64,000 nucleotides of DNA, taken from NCBI RefSeq assembly GCF_042660705.1, contig NZ_JBHSUQ010000001.1; one strand, written 5' to 3'. Within the stretch, counting starts at the first letter, position 1; each line of letters opens with the position of its first letter. The stretch is from Undibacterium_A arcticum. GTDB lineage: Bacteria; Pseudomonadota; Gammaproteobacteria; Burkholderiales; Burkholderiaceae_D. The translations under genes and the position numbers were made by a program. Shown piece by piece: positions 9,345-17,980 of the stretch. The notes below the pieces were generated by a model. The model made no database searches, was not told the origin of the DNA, and saw only the letters and a list, made by a program, of their open reading frames with translations.

Positions 9345-9560
9345 ATGCCCCATTTTGAAGTTGAGCTTGACCGAGCCACGGGCAAGGGAGCCGGGGCTGG
9401 GGGGACTTTTCAGGTTGTTTCTATCACGGACGAGAGCTGCGTGGACAGGACAAGTCTCATCGAGAAGGGCAAGCAGTATGCCAACCTCCATGAGCTTCTG
9501 GTCGATATTGCTCGCGCCGTGGGTAAAGGCGTGGGGGACCTTACGCTTGAAGAAGTGTAA
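9345..9560 (+). CDS. Small hypothetical protein, 71 residues
   Basis: Begins MPHFEVELDRATGKG at ATG 9345, preceded by a GGGGAG ribosome site at 9331-9336. The sequence is acidic, with a predicted beta-rich first half and a helical end (YANLHELLVDIARAVGKGVGDLTLEEV). No family is recognised. A longer TTG start at 9327 in the same frame is less likely because it would overlap the ribosome site. Confidence 0.5.
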   Translation: MPHFEVELDRATGKGAGAGGTFQVVSITDESCVDRTSLIEKGKQYANLHELLVDIARAVGKGVGDLTLEEV

Positions 9561-9589
9561 TCTCGCGAAAAGGTGCCGCAAGAACCGAT

Positions 9590-9925
9590 TTGCGGCAAAT
9601 AGAAAGCGTGCACCCGGCTGGCGTGCTGAAAATACGTCAGAGCGATATCGATGCCGACGGTGGCAAGATGCATTATCTTCGAGCTGGCATTGCACTGGCC
9701 ACTCAATCCAGGAAATCGTATGGCCCTGTGGGCAGTGTCTTCTATGTTGATACTGCAATGGCAGGGAAGGTGAAGGGGCCTGCAAAAGTCGTCCAGGAGG
9801 CATTCGACCGTCTTGATGGCGTAGACGACGCCCTCAATCACGCGATTCAAAAAATGCATATAATCAGCACGAACACGAGCAATCCGCCTGCCGAAACACA
9901 TTTGTATAACAAGGAAACATCATGA
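9590..9925 (+). CDS. Doubtful hypothetical protein upstream of Bax inhibitor-like gene
   Basis: Open frame of 111 codons starting with TTG (9590); an internal ATG at about 9668 would give a shorter product. It contains no recognised domain. Its end overlaps the start of the next gene by four bases (ATGA at 9922-9925), which mildly supports translation. It may be a remnant or a non-coding leader. Confidence 0.3.
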   Translation: MRQIESVHPAGVLKIRQSDIDADGGKMHYLRAGIALATQSRKSYGPVGSVFYVDTAMAGKVKGPAKVVQEAFDRLDGVDDALNHAIQKMHIISTNTSNPPAETHLYNKETS

Positions 9926-10570
9926 TTGATACGACCTTTGGTTCTGGCGCTGTAGCGACCAGAACAACGGTGCTGCAGAACACCTATCGGCTGTTGTCGC
10001 TGACCCTCATCTGGAGCGCGCTGACTGCCTACCTTGGCATGCTTTCCGGTAGGCGGCTTGGGCATGCTGGGCATCATGGTGCTCGCAATTGGCCTTTTGT
10101 TTGCGACTCGCGCTTACAGCAACAGCGGTGCCGGGGTGTTACTGGTTTTCGGGTTCACCGGACTGATGGGCTTTAGCCTTGGGCCAACGATGAATCACTA
10201 CCTGAGCTTGCCACACGGCTCAGAAATTGTTGGCACGGCGCTGTTAGCGACAGGGGCTGCATTTTTTGGACTCTCCGCCTACGTGCAGGTGACCAAGAAG
10301 GACTTCGCGTTCCTGGGCGGCTTCCTGATGGTTGCACTCATCGGATTGCTGGTGGTGAGCCTGGTAGGCATGTTTTTCCCGACACCCGCGCTGAGCTTGG
10401 GGCTGGCTTATGTCAGCGTGCTGATTTTCGGCGGCTATATCCTGTATGACACGAGCAATATCATCGCCGGCCGCCAGACGAACTACATCATGGCGACCAT
10501 TAGCCTGTACCTGGATATCCTGAACATGTTCTTGGCGATGCTTCGAATTGTAACGGGGTCGCGCGACTAA
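9922..10570 (+). CDS. Bax inhibitor-1/YccA family membrane protein (frameshifted)
   Basis: Integral inner-membrane protein of about 215 residues with seven hydrophobic segments. Family motifs include LVFGFTGLMGFSLGPTMNHYL, the YVQVTKKDF loop and the C-terminal YDTSNIIAGRQTNYIMATISLYLDILNMFLAMLRI, in which the paired Asp residues form the calcium/pH sensor of BI-1 proteins. The frame shifts by +1 (one extra or two missing bases) around 10040 between YLGM and FPVGGLGMLG. In bacteria the family is linked to calcium leak and to protection of FtsH substrates (YccA). A strong terminator follows at 10588. Confidence 0.88.
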
Positions 10571-10587
10571 CTGAACGAACCGCACCT

Positions 10588-10623
10588 AGGGCCCGCACCC
10601 GGAAACGTTGCGGGCTCTTTTCT
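10588..10623 (+). terminator. Rho-independent terminator after Bax inhibitor-like gene
   Basis: Ten-base stem 10588-10597 with 10609-10618 (core GCCCGCA/TGCGGGC, one G-U pair), 11-base loop, then TCTTTTCT. It starts 18 bases after the stop codon at 10570. Confidence 0.75.
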
Positions 10624-10790
10624 GTGCCGGCGACATCTTTACGTTGTATCCAGTATGCGCATTTTCGAGTGACCCGGCTGGCTACTCCGAACACCTGCAT
10701 TCAATGGTTTCGCGAGAGCCAAGCACTGGTCAACGCAGATTGAGCATATGGCTCAATTCTGCGCGAGCGTCAACAGCACATTAACCGACT

Positions 10791-10854
10791 GGCCCGAACA
10801 AGTTTTTTTGAAACAGACCTGGGGGCCAAGATTGGGCTGAAGGCAGTTCGGGCC
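10791..10854. repeat. 9-base inverted repeat downstream of cold-shock gene
   Basis: GGCCCGAAC (10791-10799) and GTTCGGGCC (10846-10854) flank 46 bases. The right arm touches the stop codon of the minus-strand cold-shock gene, so the transcript end could fold into a long stem with an internal U/A run. A smaller TTGAGC/GCTCAA hairpin lies at 10740-10756. Confidence 0.45.
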
Positions 10855-11058
10855 TTAAGCAGCTTTGATGTTCGAAGCCTGCTTGCCCTTAGGGCCTTGC
10901 GTAATGTCGAACTGAACTTTTTGACCTTCTTTCAGGGTCTTGAAGCCGTCCATGGTGATTGCTGAAAAGTGGGCGAACAAATCCTCACCGCCGTCATCTG
11001 GTGAGACAAATCCGAAACCCTTGGAATCATTAAACCACTTTACTGTACCGGTTGCCAT
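10855..11058 (-). CDS. Cold-shock protein, CspA family
   Basis: Single cold-shock domain of 67 residues starting MATGTVKWFNDSKGFGFV. The RNP1-like KGFGFVSPD and RNP2-like DLFAHFSAI motifs that bind single-stranded nucleic acid are intact. The start at 11058 gives the exact family length; the open frame extends further upstream without a better start. About 200 gene-free bases upstream could be the long structured 5' leader common in cold-shock genes. It acts as an RNA chaperone or constitutive Csp. Confidence 0.95.
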   Translation of the reverse strand: MATGTVKWFNDSKGFGFVSPDDGGEDLFAHFSAITMDGFKTLKEGQKVQFDITQGPKGKQASNIKAA

Positions 11059-11274
11059 AATGCGTCTTTCAAAAATTGAATACATGAGCGATAGTTGGTA
11101 AAAAAACATTACCCGCCCTCCGGCACGTTCGAACTCCGCCCAGACTTAATCTCGAAACGTGTTGAGATAAGTATAGCGCGCAGTATTGCAGTAAAGGTTG
11201 CTTTTTTGATAGGGCGAAGCCCAGGGTTTACCCATCGTTACCGATTGCCCTGACATCCCCGGTGTTACGTCAGA

Positions 11275-11805
11275 TCACGCAGGCGGAAATCGCAACTGAG
11301 AAAAATTGCGTCCATTTAGAATAGCTCTGCGCTCGACTTCTGCCGCCGACTCCAGCCAACCCTTTTGTTCCAGAAATATCAGAAAAGCGCGCGTACTCAC
11401 TTTGCGGCAACTGTCCGGCAACAGAAAGGCGGTACGGGCAATCTTGTGATCTTCAAACAGGAATACACCGGTAGGCGGTGGATCGATCAGCGCGAAGTCG
11501 CTCATCGCTTCTTGTATGGCGAGTTCGCCCAGGTTCGACTTTCTCGGGGCCGTAGCGCCGGTGGTCTGCACTTGTTGGAAGTGCTTGAGTGTTTTGGTGG
11601 GCACGACATGCAACTTATTCGCTTTGACCCACGCCGCGATAGCTTGGCTTGTGGGTGTCTGATTGCGCGTGACCTCATGCAGCACCATGTCCACGATTTG
11701 CACTGACCATCCAGGCCTGAATAGCGCATCAAGCGCATCCGCATAGGCCAGCGTAATGAGTGGCCCTGCATCCGGCAATAGCAGGATTGTTGTGTCGGCG
11801 TTCAT
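11275..11805 (-). CDS. PIN-like domain protein, probable toxin
   Basis: Protein of 176 residues with the acidic-residue pattern of a PIN-fold ribonuclease: Asp12 in LLPDAGPLITL, Glu44 in VLHEVTR, Glu94 in NLGELAIQEA and Glu118/Asp119 in LFEDHKIAR. It follows a ribbon-helix-helix-like gene after 8 bases on the same strand, the antitoxin-toxin order of VapBC systems. Similarity to standard VapC is limited and the last 50 residues (after STRAFLIFLEQKGWLESA) are longer than usual. Function as an RNase toxin is inferred. Confidence 0.65.
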   Translation of the reverse strand: MNADTTILLLPDAGPLITLAYADALDALFRPGWSVQIVDMVLHEVTRNQTPTSQAIAAWVKANKLHVVPTKTLKHFQQVQTTGATAPRKSNLGELAIQEAMSDFALIDPPPTGVFLFEDHKIARTAFLLPDSCRKVSTRAFLIFLEQKGWLESAAEVERRAILNGRNFSQLRFPPA

Positions 11806-11813
11806 GCGCCCGA

Positions 11814-12161
11814 TTACGGCGCTAATGCGTGAAGGCTGTCCACCATGCTTTGCGTCGTGGGTTCCGGCAAGCGCGGCATAGGAAGGTGTGCCTGCGCCAT
11901 CAACAAAAACAGATCTTCCTGGCTGTCGATCCCCAAGGCAGTCATTGCGACATGATCGCCCGCGCGTCCCAACGAGAAATCCAGCAGCGTTTTGAAATTC
12001 TGATTGTCCGACGCCTCTGCCGCTTCAAAAGTTTCCACCAGATAACGCAGTTCGGCATTGAATAATGCGTTGACCGATGTATCCGACTTGGCGGCAATGA
12101 TCTTGGCGCGCTTGAGCAACTCGCGGTCCACCGCCCCGGTAAAATTAACAGTTTCTGCCAT
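11814..12161 (-). CDS. Putative antitoxin with RHH-like N-terminus
   Basis: Protein of 115 residues starting MAETVNFTGAVDRELLKRAKIIAAKSDTSVNALFNAELRYLVETF. The beta strand followed by two helices is the layout of a ribbon-helix-helix DNA-binding domain, here residues 1-45; the acidic C-terminal part would wrap the toxin. The start at 12161 is chosen over upstream options because GGGGAGA lies directly before it. The gene overlaps nothing and is 8 bases from the PIN-like gene. A TACAC-N8-GTGTA inverted repeat upstream is a candidate operator. Confidence 0.6.
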   Translation of the reverse strand: MAETVNFTGAVDRELLKRAKIIAAKSDTSVNALFNAELRYLVETFEAAEASDNQNFKTLLDFSLGRAGDHVAMTALGIDSQEDLFLLMAQAHLPMPRLPEPTTQSMVDSLHALAP

Positions 12162-12182
12162 GACGGTCTCCCCTAATGAGTG

Positions 12183-12200
12183 TACACATAGATAAGTGTA
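12183..12200 (-). promoter_or_regulatory. Candidate operator of the PIN/RHH pair
   Basis: TACAC (12183-12187) and GTGTA (12196-12200) form an inverted repeat with an 8-base spacer, 22-39 bases upstream of the antitoxin start. Short arms, so the assignment is tentative. Confidence 0.35.
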
Positions 12201-12670
12201 GCACAGAATCAAGTGTGCATTGCTTCGCCTAGCTGTAACGGATCGCATTTGAAAACGACCGGGCTCCCATTTGACGCCGTTTTTGGCTCAGATTAACTGC
12301 GACTGATAGAGCACGCTGGCTCACATTATCTGCAAATGAGCTTGCATTTATCAGCCACGGCTCGCATTCCGTGGCAGTGGGATCGCAATAATTGCAAATG
12401 AAATGCCTGGCTCCAGACCATCCACCATCGACGCAATGCAGCGAGTCTCTGAATACAATCCGGCGGTCCGCTGAGCGCAGGGTTGGGCGTCACGGTGCCC
12501 GTGCGCCGCAACCGCGATATATTCGACTGCCAGCAAATCGCTGTGGGGCGTTACCTGTCAATTGACGGACCTGCACCGTGACCTGTCTCGCGGAAAGTGC
12601 TCGTTCTGAACGTGCGCGTTCTTGACGAGACGTTTCAATATTGAGAAATGTCGGTGTTCTGCCATATAGT
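12201..12670. other. Intergenic region without recognisable gene
   Basis: About 470 bases between the TA pair and the phasin terminator. Only short frames without recognised domains or ribosome sites occur on either strand. No repeats of note were seen. Confidence 0.4.
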
Positions 12671-12699
12671 AAGAAAACGGGCCGCAAGCGCGGCCCGTT
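12671..12699 (-). terminator. Rho-independent terminator of the phasin gene
   Basis: Perfect 10-base stem AACGGGCCGC/GCGGCCCGTT (12676-12685 and 12690-12699) with a four-base loop; read on the minus strand it is followed by TTTTCTT. It begins 22 bases past the phasin stop. Confidence 0.85.
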
Positions 12700-12720
12700 C
12701 AAATACTGGCAATTTGTTTT

Positions 12721-13273
12721 TTATTTCGCCGCTGCTTTTTTGACGACTTGCGTCAACTGGTCCGAGGCTGCGGTGACATGGGCGTCCGTCGCTTCGACGG
12801 CTTGTTTTGCGGCGCTGTTCATTTGCTCGTAACCGGCATGTGCGTTCGCGACGGACGATTTCAGCATTGCCATCACGTTTTCAGAACCGGCTGGCGCGTT
12901 CTTTGCGATGTCGTCCACCAAGGCGCTTATCTTGCTCTGGACTTCGGCGACTTGCGCGTCGGCGACCTTGGAAAACTCCGCTTTCGTGGCGGACACGATG
13001 TCCGTCAACTGACGGCCGTAGGCAGCAACTTTCTGCGTTGGGCGTGGTGTATGCAGTTGCCAGCGAGAAGAAGGCTTGCGGGTCTTTCGCTGCCAACAAG
13101 TCCTTCGCTGCGGCTGCCGTGTCCGCGGCGGATGCTTTGGCAACTTCCATGTTCAATGCAACAAGCTTTTCTGTTCCGTGCACCGCGATGCTCGTCAGCG
13201 CGCTCAATGCAGCGAGCTGGGATTCAAAAAAGGCTTTGCTTGCAGACGTATATTGTTCTGTATTCGAAAACAT
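12721..13273 (-). CDS. phaP: Phasin, polyhydroxyalkanoate granule-associated protein (frameshifted)
   Basis: Granule surface protein of about 184 residues, amphipathic and Ala/Gln/Lys-rich. The N-terminus MFSNTEQYTSASKAFFESQLAALSALTSIAVHGTEKLVALNMEVAK is the phasin_2 signature, and the C-terminus has the usual Lys/Ala tail KKAAAK. The frame is broken at about 13034-13038, where two bases are missing between TTPNA and QKVAAYGRQL. The start at 13273 has an AGGAGA ribosome site. Its presence implies that the host stores polyhydroxyalkanoate. Confidence 0.92.
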
Positions 13274-13859
13274 GACTTCTCCTGGGGTAGGGATTTGACT
13301 GCGCTGACACCGGATACATCTTGTGCGGGGCAGCAAATCATAGGGCGTCCATGCGATTGTGTCTAACGGTTTTTCCCAAGCCTACTTGTTGTTTTTTAGG
13401 CAATCTATGCGTTCTGCGATAGGGGGAATGATGGATCTATTTGCGTCGCAGATCGACCCGCTGGCCCTTGTGTTTTTGATGGCTGGAAGCAACTATTTCG
13501 ATGTTATGGGCGGGGACAGCGCGACTCCGGGATTCTGTGCTCGTACGAGTAAGAGGGGCAAATCAGGAATCGCCTTCTCGTTGCCCTGTTCGTCTGCGAT
13601 ATTGCTCAAGGCGTCATTCAGCAAAGCATTCAGGGCGGTGATGGTAGGCGCCGGGCAAGGCAGACGAAATGAATCGTCTTAAAAAGCAACGGAAGCTAAG
13701 ATTGCCGCTAACCCAGTACGAGAAAACCGGGGTTTCCGATAGGATAGGTTAGGATGGAATGAGAGGCAAAGCGGGGATGGCAACAACTATTGAAACGAAC
13801 GCTGGGCGGGAATGAATAAGAATTTAATGGCAATTCAATAGCGTGGCACCGGAGGTAGT
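13274..13859. other. Intergenic region, one doubtful open frame
   Basis: About 585 bases. An open frame at 13359-13682 (plus strand, 107 codons, or from an internal ATG at 13407) has no recognised domain and no convincing ribosome site. The 13683-13850 stretch holds nothing recognisable. Confidence 0.35.
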
Positions 13860-14282
13860 GTGTCAGTGGTACTTTACTCAAACGACCTGGTGCTTGACGT
13901 CTATCCCAAAGCGGTGACGATTGACATTCGTGTGGGGGACTGGAAGGCCTATTTACATCACATCACAGGTCACTACGACAACAAAGATTTTGTCAGTTCT
14001 TATGGTGCGGTCGGCGCGTACAAACGACAGTGTGCGATGGCTTATCTCGGGAACCGCGCGCAACTTCATGGCGGGGTATGCAGCAGGACACAGCCACGCA
14101 TTTTGACCCCGCAGTGCATCGCTGACCTGGATACAAAGAACAAAGCACAACGCTATCAGCGCTATCCATGGTTAGAGAAATTGCTGAACCTGCTGGCAGA
14201 GGTTGAACGAATTCAGGACAAGATTTCCGGTGGTGATGTCATCTCATGGAAAATAGTCGGGGGTGTACTGAAGTTTGTGTAA
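13860..14282 (+). CDS. Hypothetical protein, 140 residues
   Basis: Starts with GTG at 13860 behind a strong GGAGG at 13851. The protein is mixed alpha/beta, without signal peptide or membrane segment; ends in LNLLAEVERIQDKISGGDVISWKIVGGVLKFV. I do not recognise the family. It immediately precedes IS256 debris, so it may be part of transferred DNA. Confidence 0.5.
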   Translation: MSVVLYSNDLVLDVYPKAVTIDIRVGDWKAYLHHITGHYDNKDFVSSYGAVGAYKRQCAMAYLGNRAQLHGGVCSRTQPRILTPQCIADLDTKNKAQRYQRYPWLEKLLNLLAEVERIQDKISGGDVISWKIVGGVLKFV

Positions 14283-14321
14283 TCGGTCATTTGGCAGGAC
14301 ATTGCCACCTACGAGGAAAAT

Positions 14322-14660
14322 ATGACCAAACGCAAAGTGGTACAACCCGACCTGATCGATCTTTTGCTCGCCGATTACCAGAAACGGAAGACCTGATCGG
14401 CGAGAACGGGATTTTAAAGCAGCTTACCAAAGCCATTGTGGAACGCGCCTTGCAAGCCGAACTGGCTGCCCACGTGGGCCACGACAGCATGAAGCCGTGG
14501 CTAACGAGAGCGGCAACACCCGTAACGGCAGCAGCGCCAAAACGCTCAAAGGCGATTTTGGCGCCTTGCCCGTCAAGATTCCACGGGACCGCGACGGCAG
14601 CTTCGAGCCCCAGCTCATTGGCAAACATCAGACCCCCTGGCCCAGCTTCGACGACAAGAT
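14322..14660 (+). pseudogene. IS256-family transposase N-terminal remnant
   Basis: Starts MTKRKVVQPDLIDLLLADYQK and continues, after a missing base near 14388, as PEDLIGENGILKQLTKAIVERALQAELAAHVGHD, then in shifted frame as ESGNTRNGSSAKTLKGDFG and VKIPRDRDGSFEPQLIGKHQT. This is the N-terminal quarter of an IS256 (Mutator-type) transposase. The catalytic DDE part is missing: at about 14660 the sequence passes directly into a response-regulator fragment. No terminal inverted repeat was recognised. Confidence 0.88.
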
Positions 14661-14807
14661 TCCGATATCCTGAAAGCGAAGATACTGATCGTCGATGATC
14701 AGGAAGCAAACGTCGCGTTGCTGGAGCACATATTCGCCGGCGCCGGCTACACTTCCGTATCATCCACAATGGACGCGCGCGCGGTGTTCGAACCGACTAA
14801 TTCACTG
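14661..14807 (+). pseudogene. Response-regulator receiver-domain fragment
   Basis: In frame from about 14664, DILKAKILIVDDQEANVALLEHIFAGAGYTSV is the first strand and helix of a receiver domain with the acidic pair DD. The wording resembles the HD-GYP (RpfG-like) regulators of Burkholderiales. It ends after about 48 codons, before the phospho-acceptor Asp, and has no start of its own because the IS256 remnant is fused in front. Confidence 0.7.
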
Positions 14808-15017
14808 CAGCTATTCGGGCGCCATTGTCAAGAACGGTGCAGCCGCAACGCTTACGACTGTCAGGTAACGCGCATGTTAGCTGCTGCCGGCAGTCGCCTG
14901 TAAGGCTATCGCTGCTTGCCGCAGGCAAACAGATGCGAGAGAATAGGCTCTGGCATTGCATTTCATGCATCCAGCCATTTCCGTGGCCTCGGGTCACTCT
15001 TTCCTTTAAGGTCTTAC

Positions 15018-15320
15018 ATGAATCGCTTAGAACTCGCTGAAAAGATTGCAATCAAACATGAACTGTCGAAAGCTGAGGCCGCGCGCATCATTGCGACTAT
15101 CACAGAGACCATTGTTGCCACCGTCAAGAAAGGCGATACCGTCGGTATTGTCGGCTTCGGCACTTTCAAGCAGATGAGCCGCGCAGCGCGCGCTGGATTC
15201 AACCCGAGCAAGGGCACGAAAATTAAGATTCCGGCCGGCAAAGTCCCGAAGTTCGTACCGGGCGCAGGTTTCAAGGATGCTGTCGACCCGAAAGCGGCGA
15301 AGCGCAGAGCAGGGAAGTAG
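15018..15320 (+). CDS. HU-family DNA-binding protein
   Basis: Histone-like protein of 100 residues starting MNRLELAEKIAIKHELSKAEAARI. The beta-arm region shows GFGTFKQMSRAARAGFNPSKGTKIKIPAGKVPKFVPGAGFKDAV, the HU/IHF signature including the intercalating-proline region. The Lys/Arg-rich tail KAAKRRAGK is slightly extended. It binds and bends DNA non-specifically in the nucleoid. The start at 15018 is preceded by AAGG; a terminator follows at 15446. Confidence 0.95.
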   Translation: MNRLELAEKIAIKHELSKAEAARIIATITETIVATVKKGDTVGIVGFGTFKQMSRAARAGFNPSKGTKIKIPAGKVPKFVPGAGFKDAVDPKAAKRRAGK

Positions 15321-15445
15321 AGCGCGAGCTTGATAAGGTGCTTGATAGGGCGCTGATGCAGTGAGTATCAAGTAGGCCTTGGACGTCGCGCCTAGGGGTA
15401 AAGCTAATGTTTACGTGTTAATACGACGACGACATTTCATACAAG

Positions 15446-15479
15446 ACCCGCGTTGAGCTTCGCTCTCGCGGGTTTTTTT
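15446..15479 (+). terminator. Rho-independent terminator after HU gene
   Basis: Seven-base stem ACCCGCG/CGCGGGT (15446-15452, 15467-15473) with a 14-base loop and seven T. It lies about 125 bases past the HU stop. Confidence 0.8.
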
Positions 15480-15665
15480 CTTGTCAGATTCGATGCCACC
15501 GGATGCCGAGCATTATCTGGCTTGGCCACGTCGGCTCCTATCTACGATGGCGGGATATCCATTTGTGTCTATGCTACATAAGGTAGGCGGGCTGTTTCGT
15601 CTTCAAAGCCAGCTGGGGCTCTGGAGCTGTAGGCCGAGGTCCATCATCTACCATCAGGAGGAGGT

Positions 15666-16214
15666 ATGCGCATACTGGTCGTTGGAGCCGCAGGGCTCCT
15701 TGGAAAAGAAATTGTCGGTCTGTTGTCCGCTGAGCGGGAGGTGATAGGTGCCAGCCGTAAGGGCTCGGCGGTCTCTGTGGACATTTCCGACAAGCAGTCA
15801 ATTTTGGCGATGTACAAACAAGTGGGCACGGTTGACGCCATGGTCTGTGTGGCGGGCACAGCGAAATTCGGAGCGAAATTCGCTCCGTTGATTACCATTA
15901 CCGACGATGATTTTGCGTTCAGCCTTGCCAATAAGCTGATGGGCCAGGCCAACTTGGTCCGGTATGGTGTTCCGTACATAGTCCAGGGCGGCTCGATTAC
16001 GCTGACCAGTGGCCTGCTCGCGCAACACCCAATGCCCGGTGCTGCAGTGAGCACCGTGAACGCTGGCATCGAGGCGTTTGGTCGGGCGGCGGCACTTGAA
16101 CTGCAAGGCATGATTCGCGTAAATGTCGTTAGCCCTGGATGGGTGTCGGAGACCCTCGAAGCGATGGGTCGCGACCCCGACAAGGATCCGCTAATTCGCA
16201 CCTTCGGTGCGTAA
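15666..16214 (+). CDS. Short-chain dehydrogenase/reductase (C-terminally short)
   Basis: NAD(P)-binding oxidoreductase of 182 residues. The nucleotide motif GAAGLLGKEI is at residues 7-16, NAG is replaced by VCVAGTA, and SLTLTSG-type and MSTVNAGIEAFGRAAALEL motifs represent the catalytic region, although the usual YxxxK is replaced by VSTVNAG as in the small 'SDR-like' group. Relatives are about 200 residues and end in AYVRSVEG; here the protein stops after DPLIRTFGA, so roughly 20 C-terminal residues are missing. A frameshift or deletion near 16200 is possible. A GGAGGAGG ribosome site precedes the start. Confidence 0.8.
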   Translation: MRILVVGAAGLLGKEIVGLLSAEREVIGASRKGSAVSVDISDKQSILAMYKQVGTVDAMVCVAGTAKFGAKFAPLITITDDDFAFSLANKLMGQANLVRYGVPYIVQGGSITLTSGLLAQHPMPGAAVSTVNAGIEAFGRAAALELQGMIRVNVVSPGWVSETLEAMGRDPDKDPLIRTFGA

Positions 16215-16295
16215 CGGGAATCCTGCTTGGCGAGTCCAGACGCCTGCCACCTCCCAACTGCGCAGGCGAGCGACACACATGGTGCGCCTGCACTT

Positions 16296-17057
16296 TCAAG
16301 CTTTGAGCCGATATCCGGTCTTGAATATCCACCAGACCACCGCGACGCAAAGTCCTAGGAAAGCTAATGCCATACCGGCGCTGATCAACACGTTGACGTC
16401 GGAAACATCATAAAAACTCCAGCGAAAACCACTGATCAGATAAACCACCGGATTGAATAATGCAATCTTTTGCCAGAAAGGCGGCAGCATACTAATCGAG
16501 TAAAAGCTGCCTCCGAGAAAAGACAGTGGTGTTACGATCATCAACGGGATCAGCTGTAGTTTCTCGAAACCGTCGGCCCAGATGCCGATAATGAAACCAA
16601 ACAGGCTAAACGTCACGGCAATTAGTACTAGGAACGCGAACATCCACAGCGGGTGCGCAATCTCGAACGGGATAAATAGCCACGCGGTAGCCAGAATCAG
16701 CAGCCCGAGAATGATCGACTTCGTGGCTGCAGCACCGACGTAGCCCCCAACAATCTCAACGCTGGAAATAGGTGCAGAGAGAACTTCGTAAATGGTGCCG
16801 GAAAACTTCGGCATGTAGATGCCGAAGGAGGCGTTGGCGGTGCTCTGCGTCATCAGCGACATAATGATCAAGCCAGGGATAATAAAGGCGCCGTAACTGA
16901 TGCCGTCAATGTTGACCATATGCGCACCGATCGCAGCGCCGAATACAACAAAGTAAAGCGCTGTCGAAATTACCGGTGATGCGATGCTCTGCATTAGCGT
17001 TCGCCCGGTGCGCGCCATCTCGAACACGTAGATCGCGCGAATAGAGTGAATGTTCAT
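16296..17057 (-). CDS. ABC-2 type transporter permease, YadH-like
   Basis: Integral membrane protein of 253 residues with six hydrophobic segments, matching the ABC2_membrane family. Characteristic text includes SPVISTALYFVVFGAAIG, the YGAFIIPGLIIMSLMTQSTANASFGI segment and the LSFLGGSFYSISMLPPFWQ motif before the last loops. Starts two bases after the ATPase gene on the same strand, so they form one export complex. The pair resembles Escherichia coli YadGH in length and sequence; substrate unknown. Confidence 0.9.
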   Translation of the reverse strand: MNIHSIRAIYVFEMARTGRTLMQSIASPVISTALYFVVFGAAIGAHMVNIDGISYGAFIIPGLIIMSLMTQSTANASFGIYMPKFSGTIYEVLSAPISSVEIVGGYVGAAATKSIILGLLILATAWLFIPFEIAHPLWMFAFLVLIAVTFSLFGFIIGIWADGFEKLQLIPLMIVTPLSFLGGSFYSISMLPPFWQKIALFNPVVYLISGFRWSFYDVSDVNVLISAGMALAFLGLCVAVVWWIFKTGYRLKA

Positions 17058-17059
17058 GG

Positions 17060-17980
17060 TTATGCTTTCACTAGGCTGACGAAAATTTCTTCGAGCGAGC
17101 TTTGACTGGACTGCAGATCCTTGAAGTCGATACCATGCTCACTCAGTTGCCGCAACAGGCTTGCGATCCCCGTTTGCTCGCTTTGCGCATCGAAAGTATA
17201 GATAAGCTCGTTGCCGTCCGCACTGAGCTCGAGCTGGTTGCCGCCGAGTCCTTCGGGAATGCGGGACAGCGGATGCTGCAAATGCAGTTTCAGCTGTTTC
17301 TTGCCAAGCTTTTCCATCAAAACCACCTTGTCTTCGACCAGGATGATCTCGCCGTTCCTGATCACACCGATGCGGTCAGCCATCTCCTCCGCTTCTTCGA
17401 TATAGTGCGTGGTGAGAATGATGGTCACGCCGTTTTCGCGGAGGCCGCGGACCATCTTCCACATATCGCGGCGCAGTTCCACGTCGACGCCGGCGGTGGG
17501 TTCGTCGAGAAACAGGATCTGCGGTTCGTGCGACAAGGCCTTTGCGATCATGACCCGGCGCTTCATGCCGCCCGACAATGTCCTGATTTTCGCATCCTTC
17601 TTGTCCCATAGGGAGAGATCGCGGAGCACCTTTTCAATATGGCCCGGATGCGCCGGCTTACCGAAAAGGCCGCGGCTGAAATTTACCGTCGCCCATACGC
17701 TTTCGAATGCGTCGGTAGCCAGTTCCTGTGGAACAAGGCCGATTCTGGATCGCGCGGCGCGATAATCGAGCACCACATCATGACCGTCAGCAAGTACCGT
17801 GCCCTGGGTTGGACTGACGATCCCGCAAATAATATTGATCAACGTCGTCTTGCCGGCTCCGTTCGGGCCCAGCAGCGCAAAGATTTCTCCTCGCTGGATC
17901 TCCAGACTGATGCTCTTCAGCGCACTGAAACCCGATGTGTAGGTCTTGGTAAGGTTTTTGATAGAAATGATCGGTTGCAC
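17060..17980 (-). CDS. ABC transporter ATPase, YadG-like
   Basis: ATPase of 306 residues. Walker A GPNGAGKTT near residues 39-47, signature LSGGMKRRV near 136, Walker B ILFLDEPTAGVD near 155 and H-loop in TTHYIEEAEEM are intact; the C-terminal extension with LEEIFVSLV is typical of drug/polysaccharide-type ABC-2 exporters. Forms an operon with the permease that follows. Confidence 0.92.
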   Translation of the reverse strand: MQPIISIKNLTKTYTSGFSALKSISLEIQRGEIFALLGPNGAGKTTLINIICGIVSPTQGTVLADGHDVVLDYRAARSRIGLVPQELATDAFESVWATVNFSRGLFGKPAHPGHIEKVLRDLSLWDKKDAKIRTLSGGMKRRVMIAKALSHEPQILFLDEPTAGVDVELRRDMWKMVRGLRENGVTIILTTHYIEEAEEMADRIGVIRNGEIILVEDKVVLMEKLGKKQLKLHLQHPLSRIPEGLGGNQLELSADGNELIYTFDAQSEQTGIASLLRQLSEHGIDFKDLQSSQSSLEEIFVSLVKA

